Assembly: GCA_963739095.1 (NCBI GenBank) | Contig: CAVTZF010000030.1 | Location: 186,001-250,000, forward strand | DNA length: 64,000 nucleotides | From: JACVRW01 sp963739095 | Lineage (GTDB): Bacteria; Actinomycetota; Thermoleophilia; Solirubrobacterales; Thermoleophilaceae | Reading direction: 5' to 3' | Shown here: positions 8,675-16,126 of the stretch, in pieces | Position numbering within the stretch: position 1 is the first letter of the stretch | How the letters are laid out: every line of letters starts with the position of its first letter | The notes under the pieces: model-generated | The model's input: only the letters and a program-made list of their open reading frames with translations | The model's database searches: none | Told to the model about the DNA's origin: nothing | Program-made: the position numbers and the translations under genes

Positions 8675-9856
8675 CTAGGCGGGTGCCGCGCTGCGCAGCG
8701 CGCGCTGGACCGCCTCGACGGTGACGATTCCGCGCAGCACGCCCTCGCCGTCGACGGCCATCACGGCGCCGAGCCGGGAGAGCCCGTCGCGGCTCAGAAG
8801 ATCCTCGAGCGGGTCCTCGACCCGAGCGCGCAGGCCGGTGTCGCCGTCGTCGCGAGCCATCACCGACGCGACCGTGCGTGTGTGGCGTTCGTGCTCCGGC
8901 ACGCTCGCGATCGCCTCCTGGGACACGACGCCGACGAGGCGGCCGAACCCGTCGACGACGGGGAACCAGGGCCAGCCGTAGCGCATGAAGAACTCCTGCA
9001 AGGCCTGGTCGATCGCCATCACGTCCGGGATCGCGACCGGCTCCGCGTCCATCACGTCCGCGACGCTGATGCCGACGAGCCGGTCCGAGAAGTCCGCCTG
9101 CGCGACCGCCGAGCCGGCCGCCTGGGAGAGGAAGAAGCCGATGAAGGCGAACCAGATGCCGCCGATCACGTCATTCCAGGCAACTGCCATGAAGATGCCG
9201 AAGCCGACCAGCGCCCAGCCCACATAGCGGCCGAGCTGACCGGCGAAGCGGGTCGCCCGGTTGCGGTCGCCGGTGATCTTCCACACGATCGCGCGCGCGA
9301 TGCGGCCGCCGTCGAGCGGGAAGCCGGGGATCAGGTTGAAGACCAGCACGATGATGTTGATAGACGCGAGGTAGCCGAGCACCGCGAGCGTCGCGCCGGA
9401 GGTCGTGTCTTCGAACTGCGAGCTCTCGATGACCTCCGAGGGGCTGGAGATGAGGGCGCCCAGCCCTATGCAGATCGCGGCTATCACAAGCGTGACCACC
9501 GGCCCCGCGACCGCGATCCGGAACTCCACTCCGGGGGAGTCGGAGTCGCGCCCGAGCTTTGCCACGCCGCCGAACAGCCACAGGTCGATGCCCTGGATCG
9601 GGATGCCGTTGCGAATCGCGACTGTCGCGTGCCCGAACTCGTGCAGCAGGATCGACAGGAAGAACAGAAGTGCGCTGATCGTGGCGAGCACGAACGGGCT
9701 CGTTCCGGGCGCGACGTCCTCGTAGTACGAGCCGAGCGTGAAGATGATCAGGAAGAGCGCGAAGAACCAGCTGATGTCGACTCCGACACGGATGCCGAAC
9801 ACCCGGCCCAGCTGGATTGAGCCTCCCCCGAACATGCCTCGAATGTTCGCAGGCAC
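8675..9856 (-). CDS. Site-2 protease family M50 metalloprotease with CBS pair (Rip-like)
   Basis: Intramembrane zinc protease, 393 residues. HEFGH (in LLHEFGHA) supplies the catalytic Glu and two His zinc ligands. NLIPGFPLDGGR, in a later helix, supplies the third ligand Asp. About six membrane spans precede two cytosolic CBS domains (about 260 to the end), a layout shared with mycobacterial Rip3/SpoIVFB-like proteins that cut membrane anti-sigma factors or clear signal remnants. The GTG start at 9856 has a GAGGG Shine-Dalgarno 4 nt upstream; an ATG seven codons later (9835) with GAGG is an alternative. It precedes sdhA, which has its own promoter. Substrate unknown; anti-sigma-like proteins are encoded elsewhere in the window. 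Confidence 0.9.
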   Translation of the reverse strand: MPANIRGMFGGGSIQLGRVFGIRVGVDISWFFALFLIIFTLGSYYEDVAPGTSPFVLATISALLFFLSILLHEFGHATVAIRNGIPIQGIDLWLFGGVAKLGRDSDSPGVEFRIAVAGPVVTLVIAAICIGLGALISSPSEVIESSQFEDTTSGATLAVLGYLASINIIVLVFNLIPGFPLDGGRIARAIVWKITGDRNRATRFAGQLGRYVGWALVGFGIFMAVAWNDVIGGIWFAFIGFFLSQAAGSAVAQADFSDRLVGISVADVMDAEPVAIPDVMAIDQALQEFFMRYGWPWFPVVDGFGRLVGVVSQEAIASVPEHERHTRTVASVMARDDGDTGLRARVEDPLEDLLSRDGLSRLGAVMAVDGEGVLRGIVTVEAVQRALRSAAPA

Positions 9857-9924
9857 CGACCCTCACGCCGCGCTCGACATAATCGTGCGCCTTCAGGCGC
9901 TATCCAGATGTTGAAAGGAACGTT

Positions 9925-11007
9925 TTGACTCACTCTGTCACCCTGATCCCGGGCGACGGCACGGGACCCGAGCTGGCCGAGGCGACGCGGCGCGTACTCG
10001 AGGCCACCGGCGTCGAGTTCGACTGGGACGTCCAGGACGCCGGTATCGACGTCTACGAGTCGGAGGGCAATCCACTGCCCGACCGCACGCTCGACTCGAT
10101 CCGCGAGCACGGGATCGCCATCAAGGGCCCGACGACCACGCCGGTCGGGTCAGGGCACCGCTCGATCAACGTGGCGCTCCGCAAGGAATTCGACCTGTAC
10201 GCCTGCATTCGGCCCTGCAAGGCCTATGAGGGCGTGCGCACCCGCTACCCCGAGACCGACATCGTGATCGTCCGCGAGAACACCGAGGACCTCTACGCGG
10301 GCATCGAGTTCGAGAAGGGCTCGGAGGAGGTCGAGAAGCTGCGCCGCTTCCTCGCCGAGGAGCTCGACTCACCCACGCGCGACGAGTCCGGCATCTCGAT
10401 CAAGCCGATCTCCGTGTTCGGCTCGGATCGCATCGTCGAGGCGGCCTTCCGGTACGCGGAGGAGAACGGCCGCAAGAAGGTCACGGCCGCGCACAAGGCC
10501 AACATCATGAAGTTCTCCGACGGCCTCTTCCTCGAGGTTGCGCGCCAGGTCGCCGAGCGGCATCCGGACATCGAGTTCGAGGACCGCATCATCGACAACC
10601 TCTGCAACCAGCTCGTCTCGCGGCCGGAGGAGTACGACGTGATCGTGCTGCCGAACCTCTACGGCGACATCGTCTCGGACCTCGGCGCGGGCATGATCGG
10701 CGGGCTCGGCCTCGCGCCCGGCGCGAACATCGGCACAGCCGGCGCCATCTTCGAGGCGACGCACGGCTCGGCGCCCAAGTACAAGGGTCAGAACAAGGTC
10801 AACCCGACCGCGCTGATGCTCTCGGGCGTGCTGATGCTGCGGCACCTGAACGAGACGGAGGCGGCCGAGCGCATGCAGCGCGGCATCTCCGAGGTGATTC
10901 GCAAGGGCGACAAGGTCACCTACGACCTCAAGCCGACGCGTGACGACCCCACCGCGGTGGGTACGACCGAGTTCGCCGACGCCGTTATCGAGGAGATGAA
11001 TTCCTGA
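9925..11007 (+). CDS. icd: Isocitrate dehydrogenase (NAD-type, IDH/IPMDH family)
   Basis: Beta-decarboxylating dehydrogenase of 360 residues. It begins LIPGDGTGPEL and carries the substrate segment GHRSINVALRKEFDLYACIRPCK; the Ser and Arg pattern is that of isocitrate enzymes rather than isopropylmalate enzymes. VRENTEDLYAG, KANIMKFSDGLF and NLYGDIVSDLGAGMIGGLGL are also present. The compact length and the absence of the E. coli NADP-binding loop favour NAD, which is inference. The start is TTG, fixed by GAAAGGA a few bases upstream and by the conserved N terminus. Its stop overlaps the mdh ATG (TGATG), so two successive TCA-cycle enzymes are coupled, opposite the sdh operon. Confidence 0.88.
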   Translation: MTHSVTLIPGDGTGPELAEATRRVLEATGVEFDWDVQDAGIDVYESEGNPLPDRTLDSIREHGIAIKGPTTTPVGSGHRSINVALRKEFDLYACIRPCKAYEGVRTRYPETDIVIVRENTEDLYAGIEFEKGSEEVEKLRRFLAEELDSPTRDESGISIKPISVFGSDRIVEAAFRYAEENGRKKVTAAHKANIMKFSDGLFLEVARQVAERHPDIEFEDRIIDNLCNQLVSRPEEYDVIVLPNLYGDIVSDLGAGMIGGLGLAPGANIGTAGAIFEATHGSAPKYKGQNKVNPTALMLSGVLMLRHLNETEAAERMQRGISEVIRKGDKVTYDLKPTRDDPTAVGTTEFADAVIEEMNS

Positions 11008-11981
11008 TGGCAACCACCGTCACCGTCACCGGCGCAGCCGGCCAGATCGGCTATGCCCTGCTGTTCCGGATCGCCTCGGGGCAGATGCTCGGCCCCGACG
11101 AGAAGATCGATCTGCGCCTGCTCGAGATCCCACAGGCAGTGAAGGCGGCCGAGGGCACAGCGCTCGAGCTGCAGGACTGTGCCTTCCCGTTGCTCGCCTC
11201 GACCGAGATCTTCGACGACCCGGTCCAGGCGTTCGACGGCACGGGCGTGGCGCTGCTCGTGGGCGCGCGGCCGCGCACGAAGGGCATGGAGCGGGCCGAC
11301 CTGCTCGAGGCGAACGGCCAGATCTTCAAGCCCCAGGGCGAGGCGCTGAACGCAGGCGCGGCCGACGACGTGCGCGTGCTTGTGGTCGGCAACCCGGCGA
11401 ACACCAACGCGCTCATTGCGATGTCGCACGCGGGTGACATCCCGCGCGAGCGCTTCACCGCGATGACACGCCTTGACGAGAACCGCGCTGTCGCGCAGCT
11501 CGCCGCCAAGGTCGGGGTGGGGGTGGAGGACGTCCAGGACCTCGTCGTGTGGGGAAACCACTCACCCACGATGTTCCCCGACCTGTTCAACGCAAAGGTG
11601 AACGGCCAGCGCGCATCGGACCAGGTCGACATGGACTGGTACGAGAACGAGTACATCCCGCGTGTCGGAAAGCGCGGCGCCGAGATCATCGAGGCCCGCG
11701 GCGCCTCATCCGCGGCGAGCGCCGCCAACGCGGCGATCGACCACATGCGCGACTGGACCCTCGGCTCGGACGGCCTGCGCTCGATGGCGGTGCCGTCCGA
11801 CGGCTCCTACGGCGTCGACGAGGGACTCGTGTCGAGCTTCCCGGTGCGCGTCACCGGCGGCGGCACCTACGCGATCGAGCAGGGCCTCGAGGTGGGTGAC
11901 TTCGCCCAGTCGAAGATCGACGCGACGGTGAACGAGCTAAAGGAAGAGCGGGAGGCGGTGAAGGGGCTCGGGTTGGTGTAA
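11007..11981 (+). CDS. mdh: Malate dehydrogenase
   Basis: NAD-dependent malate dehydrogenase of the cytosolic/LDH-like type, 324 residues, converting malate to oxaloacetate. Rossmann motif GAAGQIGYAL at the N terminus; substrate-Arg loop VGARPRTKGMERADLL; NPANTNAL; second Arg in TRLDENRA; catalytic His in VWGNHSPTMFPD. The length is typical. Translation is coupled to the isocitrate dehydrogenase gene through a one-base TGATG overlap. The downstream gene is on the opposite strand. Confidence 0.95.
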   Translation: MATTVTVTGAAGQIGYALLFRIASGQMLGPDEKIDLRLLEIPQAVKAAEGTALELQDCAFPLLASTEIFDDPVQAFDGTGVALLVGARPRTKGMERADLLEANGQIFKPQGEALNAGAADDVRVLVVGNPANTNALIAMSHAGDIPRERFTAMTRLDENRAVAQLAAKVGVGVEDVQDLVVWGNHSPTMFPDLFNAKVNGQRASDQVDMDWYENEYIPRVGKRGAEIIEARGASSAASAANAAIDHMRDWTLGSDGLRSMAVPSDGSYGVDEGLVSSFPVRVTGGGTYAIEQGLEVGDFAQSKIDATVNELKEEREAVKGLGLV

Positions 11982-12003
11982 CCCGGCCCAGGTGGCTGGT
12001 GCC

Positions 12004-12372
12004 CTAAGCCGGGTGCCAGCCCCCGTTGCGCTTCACCACCTGCCCCTCCGACTCCAGGGTGGGCATCACGCGGTACAGGTAGTTCGCCTTTATCCCCATC
12101 GCGTCGGCGAGCTCCGCGATCGTGATCCCGGGGCGGGTCCGGACGAGGTCGAGCGCCTGCTTCGCGCGCGTGCCGCTGCCGCGCGGGCGGCCCCGGCGGC
12201 CGCCGCCACCGCCGCGGCTGCGGCGCCGCGTCGCGGGCCGCGCGCGGGTGTCGCCCACGCCGGCGAGCGCCGCCGCCGCCTTCTCCAGGCGGTTGTACTC
12301 GTCGACGAGCGGGCGTAGTTCCTTCAGCCGTGCGTCGATCTCCTTGCGCTTCTCGTCCAGGAAGTCAGCCAT
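12004..12372 (-). CDS. Small winged-helix/HTH transcriptional regulator
   Basis: A 122-residue protein in three parts. First is an N-terminal coiled-coil helix (about 1-40, FLDEKRKEIDARLKELRPLVDEY). Then comes a Gly/Arg-rich linker (about 48-68). Last is a C-terminal winged helix (about 68-122: ALDLVRTRPGITIAELADAMGI, then YLYRVMPTLESEGQVVKRNGGW) of the kind used by MarR/DUF-type regulators. The start lies 2 nt after an imperfect palindrome that contains its own TACTGT -10 hexamer, which suggests autorepression. It is downstream of the SRPBCC and SDR-like genes on the same strand and may regulate them. Target genes are not known. Confidence 0.75.
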   Translation of the reverse strand: MADFLDEKRKEIDARLKELRPLVDEYNRLEKAAAALAGVGDTRARPATRRRSRGGGGGRRGRPRGSGTRAKQALDLVRTRPGITIAELADAMGIKANYLYRVMPTLESEGQVVKRNGGWHPA

Positions 12373-12374
12373 GG

Positions 12375-12398
12375 GTCGAACAGTAACTGTTATTCGAC
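12375..12398 (-). promoter_or_regulatory. Palindromic operator candidate overlapping -10 TACTGT of the HTH gene
   Basis: The imperfect inverted repeat GTCGAA-CAGT-A-ACTG-TTA-TTCGAC (plus-strand reading) fills the gap between the SRPBCC stop and the HTH regulator start. On the minus strand it contains TACTGT (12385-12380), 7 nt before the ATG, matching the leaderless promoter pattern of this window. A repressor bound here would cover the promoter. The palindrome is visible; autoregulation is inferred. Confidence 0.5.
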
Positions 12399-12824
12399 CA
12401 GGGCCTTCAGCCGCCGCAAGGAACCATCCAGTTCCTTTTCGGTAACGCGTGACACCGCGCGGCCCGCCACCCGCCCGACCACTCCTCCCGGAAGGTCGTA
12501 CTTGTTCATATAGGAGAAGCGGGTGCCCTGCCCATTTTCGTCGAACGTGTACACCACCTGGGCATGTGAGCCGACCGGGCCCCTGCCTTCCCAGACGACG
12601 CGCCGGCACGGGTCGTTCTCGGCGACCGTCCATCTCACCTTGAAGCGGCGCCCCGCGAGCTTCAGGGACTGCGTGAGCTTCGAGCCACGCTTCAGCTGGC
12701 CGTTCGGAGCGTCCTCGAGGTGATCGTGGATCGTGACCCAGTCGGTGAGGCGCGAGGGGTCCATGACGACGTCGTAGACCTCCTTCGGGGGTGCGTCGAT
12801 CTCGATGGTGCGCTCGACCTTCAT
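12390..12824 (-). CDS. SRPBCC (START-like) family protein
   Basis: A 144-residue ligand-binding fold of the polyketide-cyclase/START superfamily. It opens KVERTIEIDAPPKEVYDVVMDP, the standard first strand and helix, and ends with an amphipathic C-terminal helix (TEKELDGSLRRLKALVE) that closes the hydrophobic pocket. No catalytic residues can be assigned. The ATG at 12824 overlaps the stop of the upstream SDR-like gene (ATGA); an in-frame GTG/ATG farther upstream lies inside that gene. It is therefore co-translated with the SDR-like protein, possibly acting on a common lipid or aromatic ligand. That is conjecture. Confidence 0.8.
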   Translation of the reverse strand: MKVERTIEIDAPPKEVYDVVMDPSRLTDWVTIHDHLEDAPNGQLKRGSKLTQSLKLAGRRFKVRWTVAENDPCRRVVWEGRGPVGSHAQVVYTFDENGQGTRFSYMNKYDLPGGVVGRVAGRAVSRVTEKELDGSLRRLKALVE

Positions 12825-13735
12825 CGCGCACCCAGCCGCTCGGCGGCCTCCCACTCGGCCAGCGCGTGGTCGACGGCGCGCGCGAAGCGGCGGGGTCGCA
12901 GCCCGTACAGGCGCGGGGCCTCCTGCGGGTCGTGCGCCAGGATGTCCGATTCGAGGCTTTCCATGAGCGGGCGGACGAGCTCGATCGGCTGGCCGGTGAC
13001 GGCAGCGACCACGGCGCTCGCGGGCGGCGTGAGCGACGCGCCGATGCCGATCGGCATGCGGCCTACGCCCATCGACTCCGCGATCTGCTCGATCATCTCC
13101 GAATAGGTCATCACGTCCGGACCGGCCACGTCCAGGGAGCGGCCCTCGGCGGTGGGCACCGAGGGCGTCCGTGCCAGGTACTCGATCACATCGCGCTCGT
13201 CGATGGGCTGCGTGCGGTTCGTTCGCCAGGCCGGCAGCGGCAGCACCCGCAGCCGCTCGACGAGCCGCACCAGCAGGCGGAACGACGCCGAGCCGGCCCC
13301 GATCACGATCGAGGCGCGCAGCGCCGTCGAGCGTGGAACGGCGGCGAGCAGGATCTCCTCGACCTCGAGCCGCGAGTCGAGGTGGGTCGAGTGCGGCCCC
13401 GCCGGTGCGATGCCGCCGAGGTAGACGATCCGCTCGACGCCGGCGGTCGCCGCAGCGCCGCCGAAGGCCTCGGCCGCGCGGCGGTCGCGGGCCGCGAAGC
13501 CGCCGTCGCTCGCCGGCTCCATCGAGTGGACGAGGTAGTAGGCGGTCGAGACCCCATCGAGGGCGGCCTCGAGCCCCTCGCCGCTGAGCAGGTCGGCGCG
13601 CACGGTCTCGACGCCGGATAGGGGCTCGACGCGCTCGGGCCGGCGCGCGAGCGCGCGCAGCGGGCGGCCCTCATCCGCCAGCCGGCGCAGCAGCCGCCCG
13701 CCGACGTATCCGCTGGCTCCGGTGATCAGCTCCAT
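12821..13735 (-). CDS. NAD(P)H-binding atypical SDR protein
   Basis: A 304-residue atypical short-chain dehydrogenase. Rossmann motif GASGYVGGRLLRRL is at residues 6-19, followed by ALARRPERVEPL, where the Arg pair suggests NADP(H). AYYLVHSM and VERIVYLGGIAP follow, resembling the YbjT/NmrA-like group rather than classical Tyr-Lys SDRs. The ATG at 13735 is preceded by GGAGGA. The gene is first in a three-gene minus-strand unit (SDR-like, SRPBCC, HTH). Substrate cannot be read from the sequence. Confidence 0.82.
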   Translation of the reverse strand: MELITGASGYVGGRLLRRLADEGRPLRALARRPERVEPLSGVETVRADLLSGEGLEAALDGVSTAYYLVHSMEPASDGGFAARDRRAAEAFGGAAATAGVERIVYLGGIAPAGPHSTHLDSRLEVEEILLAAVPRSTALRASIVIGAGSASFRLLVRLVERLRVLPLPAWRTNRTQPIDERDVIEYLARTPSVPTAEGRSLDVAGPDVMTYSEMIEQIAESMGVGRMPIGIGASLTPPASAVVAAVTGQPIELVRPLMESLESDILAHDPQEAPRLYGLRPRRFARAVDHALAEWEAAERLGAR

Positions 13736-13860
13736 GTTCGGTCCTCCATGCTGCCCGAAGTTCGCCCCCCTGAAAAACTCGCTCGGAGCGGGGGGCCTTG
13801 TGAGTGAGGCTGCAAACTGCGGCAAACCGCGACTGGAATCCGGGCCGGGGTTGGTGTTGC

Positions 13861-14064
13861 ATGACCCTCGTGCCGAAGACGAAGCCCGCCCGCTGCGAGG
13901 ACTGCTTCTTCCGCCAGAACGAACTCTGCGCGCTGAACCTCGAGAAGCCCTGCACAACATTCCGTCCCGCAGAGCGCGGCCTCGCCCCCGAACGCCAGCT
14001 GGCGTTCGTCTTTCGCACGGAACGCACCACCGCGGCCTACGCATTTCCCCAACCAAACGGGTAA
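13861..14064 (+). CDS. Small cysteine-rich protein (possible zinc or Fe-S knuckle)
   Basis: A 67-residue protein whose core is C-E-D-C-F-F-R-Q-N-E-L-C-A-L-N, followed by EKPCTTFRPA. The four cysteines are spaced C-x2-C-x7-C-x8-C, enough for one metal site. The remainder is basic and has no membrane span or signal peptide. The ATG at 13861 is chosen because it opens directly before the Cys motif; an upstream in-frame start at 13804 adds only low-complexity residues. It stands alone between the divergent SDR-like gene and the MBL gene. No named family is recognised, and the function is unknown. Confidence 0.62.
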   Translation: MTLVPKTKPARCEDCFFRQNELCALNLEKPCTTFRPAERGLAPERQLAFVFRTERTTAAYAFPQPNG

Positions 14065-14082
14065 ACGTCCTGCAACTGGGGG

Positions 14083-14088
14083 TAGGCT
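14083..14088 (+). promoter_or_regulatory. -10 TAGGCT, leaderless-type, MBL hydrolase gene
   Basis: TAGGCT ends 6 nt before the ATG at 14095. Transcription would start at or next to the start codon. No -35 box was recognised. Confidence 0.45.
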
Positions 14089-14094
14089 GCGCGG

Positions 14095-14892
14095 ATGCGG
14101 TTAACCGTGCTCGGCAAGTCGCCCGCGTGGCAGGACGCCGGCGGCGCGTGCTCGGGCTACCTCGTCGAGACGGACGGCTATGCGGTCGTCATCGACTGCG
14201 GCAACGGGGTCTTCGGGAAGCTGCGCGAGCGGATCGACTACGTCGATGTCGACGCCGTCGTCATCTCACATCTGCACGCCGACCACTTCCTCGACCTGGT
14301 GCCGTACTCGTACGCGCTCACCTACGCGCCGCGCCAGCAGCCGGTGCCGGTCGATCGCTGGCCCGGCACCGACAATCCCGCGCGGCCCGAGCTGCACGTG
14401 CCGCCCGGCGGGCGCGACGCCTTCCGCCGCGTGGTCGGCACGTGGGGGTCGGAGGATCTGATCGAGAACGCCTTCGATCTGCGCGAGTACGACCCGGCGA
14501 ACCAGATCGAGCTCGGGCCACTCACGGTGCGCTTCCAGGAGGTGCCGCACTTCACGGAGACGTTCGCGATGAGCATCGCCGCCAGCAATGGCAGCGGCGG
14601 CAGGATCGTCTACGGGGCCGACAGCAGCCCGACGGACGCGCTCAAGGAGTTCGCCCACGAGGCGGACCTGATGCTCGTCGAGGCGACGCTCCCGCGTCCC
14701 GAGCGCACCGGCATGCGCGGCCACCTGACACCTGCCGAGGCGGGCGTGCAGGCGCGCGAGGCGGGCGCAAAGCGGCTGGTGCTCGTCCACATCTCGGACG
14801 AGCTCGACTGGGAGTGGGCGCGCGGCGAGGCCCGGGAGACCTTCGGCGGCCCGGTCGAGGTCGCCGAGTCGGGCGACGTCTACGAGGTGTAG
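14095..14892 (+). CDS. MBL-fold metallo-hydrolase (RNase Z-like branch)
   Basis: A 265-residue metallo-beta-lactamase-fold hydrolase. ISHLHADHFLDLVP carries the HxHxDH zinc motif (about residues 60-65). Further ligands are in VPHFTETFAM and in GADSSPTDAL (the GD/GAD aspartate). A late HLTPAEAG and LVLVHIS pair completes the site. The arrangement resembles ribonuclease Z and phosphodiesterase-type members, but the RNase Z exosite is not evident, so the substrate is uncertain. The start follows a TAGGCT hexamer by 6 nt. Its 3' end overlaps the convergent sigma factor gene by 13 bp. Confidence 0.85.
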   Translation: MRLTVLGKSPAWQDAGGACSGYLVETDGYAVVIDCGNGVFGKLRERIDYVDVDAVVISHLHADHFLDLVPYSYALTYAPRQQPVPVDRWPGTDNPARPELHVPPGGRDAFRRVVGTWGSEDLIENAFDLREYDPANQIELGPLTVRFQEVPHFTETFAMSIAASNGSGGRIVYGADSSPTDALKEFAHEADLMLVEATLPRPERTGMRGHLTPAEAGVQAREAGAKRLVLVHISDELDWEWARGEARETFGGPVEVAESGDVYEV

Positions 14893-15380
14893 CCGAGCGC
14901 GTCCGCGACCTGCTCGCGGCCGCGGCTCAGCCTGCTCATCACCGTGCCCTCGCGCGTCCGCAGCGCCTTGGCGGCCTCCTTGTAGCTGAGCCCGGCGAGG
15001 TCGACGGCCGCCACGGTCTCGCGGTACGGCTCCGGCAGCGCCGCGACCGCCGCGATCACCTCGGCGGTCTCGGCTGCCGCGGCCGGCTGGGCGAGCGGGC
15101 GTCCCTCGACCAGGTCTTCGTGCTCCTCGAGCGGGCTGTCGCGCGGACGCCGCGCCTGGCTGCGATAGCGCGAGTAGAAGGTGTTGCGGAGGACGCGCAT
15201 CAGGTAGCCGATGTCGTCGTCAGAGCGCAGCAGTCGCGGCTTGCGCAGCACCTGCACGTAGGTCTCCTGAACGAGGTCCTCGGCGTCCGCGTGGGAGCCG
15301 CACAACCCCACGGCCGCCCGATACAGACGGTCGATGTGATCACCCAGGCGGGCAGGATCAAGTGGACGAAGGGTGTCCAC
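14880..15380 (-). CDS. ECF RNA polymerase sigma factor
   Basis: A 166-residue extracytoplasmic-function sigma factor. Region 2 spans about residues 12-75: DHIDRLYRAAVGLCGSHADAEDLVQETYV, then DIGYLMRVLRNTFYSRYR. Region 4 spans about 100-160: ALPEPYRETVAAVDLAGLSYKEAAKAL, then REGTVMSRLSRGREQV, the HTH that reads the -35 element. It lies 6 nt downstream of a membrane protein gene that looks like its anti-sigma partner. That order (anti-sigma-like first) is the reverse of the common arrangement. The inducing signal is unknown. Confidence 0.92.
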   Translation of the reverse strand: MDTLRPLDPARLGDHIDRLYRAAVGLCGSHADAEDLVQETYVQVLRKPRLLRSDDDIGYLMRVLRNTFYSRYRSQARRPRDSPLEEHEDLVEGRPLAQPAAAAETAEVIAAVAALPEPYRETVAAVDLAGLSYKEAAKALRTREGTVMSRLSRGREQVADALGYTS

Positions 15381-15386
15381 GGGCGC

Positions 15387-16091
15387 TCAGAACGGTACGG
15401 CTCCGAGCCCCTTCCAGCCGGCCAGGTTGAGGAGGGTGGTCGCGGGGACGTCGCTGCCGCTCAGGATGCAGGTGCGCCCGCCGCGCTCCCAGGTGACGAT
15501 CGTCCGGCCGTCGAGCTTCACGTAGCGCAGCGGCGTGCCCTCGCGCCGCGCCGCGGCCGACGGCTCCGGGACGGACAGCGCGTCGCCGGAAACGATCGTG
15601 TAGGCGATCTCGCGGCCCTCCTTCTCGTAGAAGACCGTGACGGCACGGCGCCCGTCGATCTCGTCCACCCGCCGGCCGCTCGGCTCCCAGCCGAACTTCT
15701 CGGCCCAGTCCGGGAACGGCAGCCCGAACGCCGTCGCGTCGAGCAGCTTCGGCCGACCCGGCTCCGGGGCCGGCTGCGTGGGCGGGCGGGTGCCGAGCTC
15801 GGAAGCCTCGACGACGCTCGGCCCGCCGGCGCCGCCCGGCAGCAGCAGCACCACGAGCAGGGCGGCGGCCGCCGTCGCGCCTGCGAGCGCACCGCCCAGC
15901 GTGAGCCGGCGCCGCCGGGCGGGGCCGCGGGCGCGCTCCCGTTCGGCCTCGATGCGCTCCCGCAGCCGCAGCGGAGCCGTCAGCTCCACCCCCTGCAGCG
16001 CGGCCACCGCGAAGCGCTCCTTGCCGAGGTCCGGTCTGCCCTCCATGTACTCAACGATGCTCTGCGGCCCGGTCCTATTCCCGAGACCCAC
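15387..16091 (-). CDS. Membrane anti-sigma-like protein paired with the ECF sigma factor
   Basis: A 234-residue single-pass protein. The N-terminal cytosolic part (about 1-60) contains EYMEGRPDLGKERFAVAALQG and a basic helix. A membrane span follows at about 65-85 (LTLGGALAGATAAAALLVVLLL), then an extracytoplasmic domain of about 150 residues (LDATAFGLPFPDWAEKFGW, later TIVTWERGGRTCILSG). This topology is that of anti-sigma factors, but the zinc-binding HxxxCxxC motif is missing. It precedes the sigma gene by 6 nt, so they are co-transcribed. The start is uncertain: GTG at 16091 is used, and ATG at 16046 is a fair alternative. The anti-sigma role is inferred from context. Confidence 0.68.
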   Translation of the reverse strand: MGLGNRTGPQSIVEYMEGRPDLGKERFAVAALQGVELTAPLRLRERIEAERERARGPARRRRLTLGGALAGATAAAALLVVLLLPGGAGGPSVVEASELGTRPPTQPAPEPGRPKLLDATAFGLPFPDWAEKFGWEPSGRRVDEIDGRRAVTVFYEKEGREIAYTIVSGDALSVPEPSAAARREGTPLRYVKLDGRTIVTWERGGRTCILSGSDVPATTLLNLAGWKGLGAVPF

Positions 16092-16126
16092 TCGACATCA
16101 CGGCCGCGAGCCGGGAGAGTCTTCAC

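Noticed and set aside
6919..8724. 601-codon plus-strand frame opposite sdhA
   Set aside because: Antisense shadow; sdhA has all flavoprotein motifs, and this frame has none.
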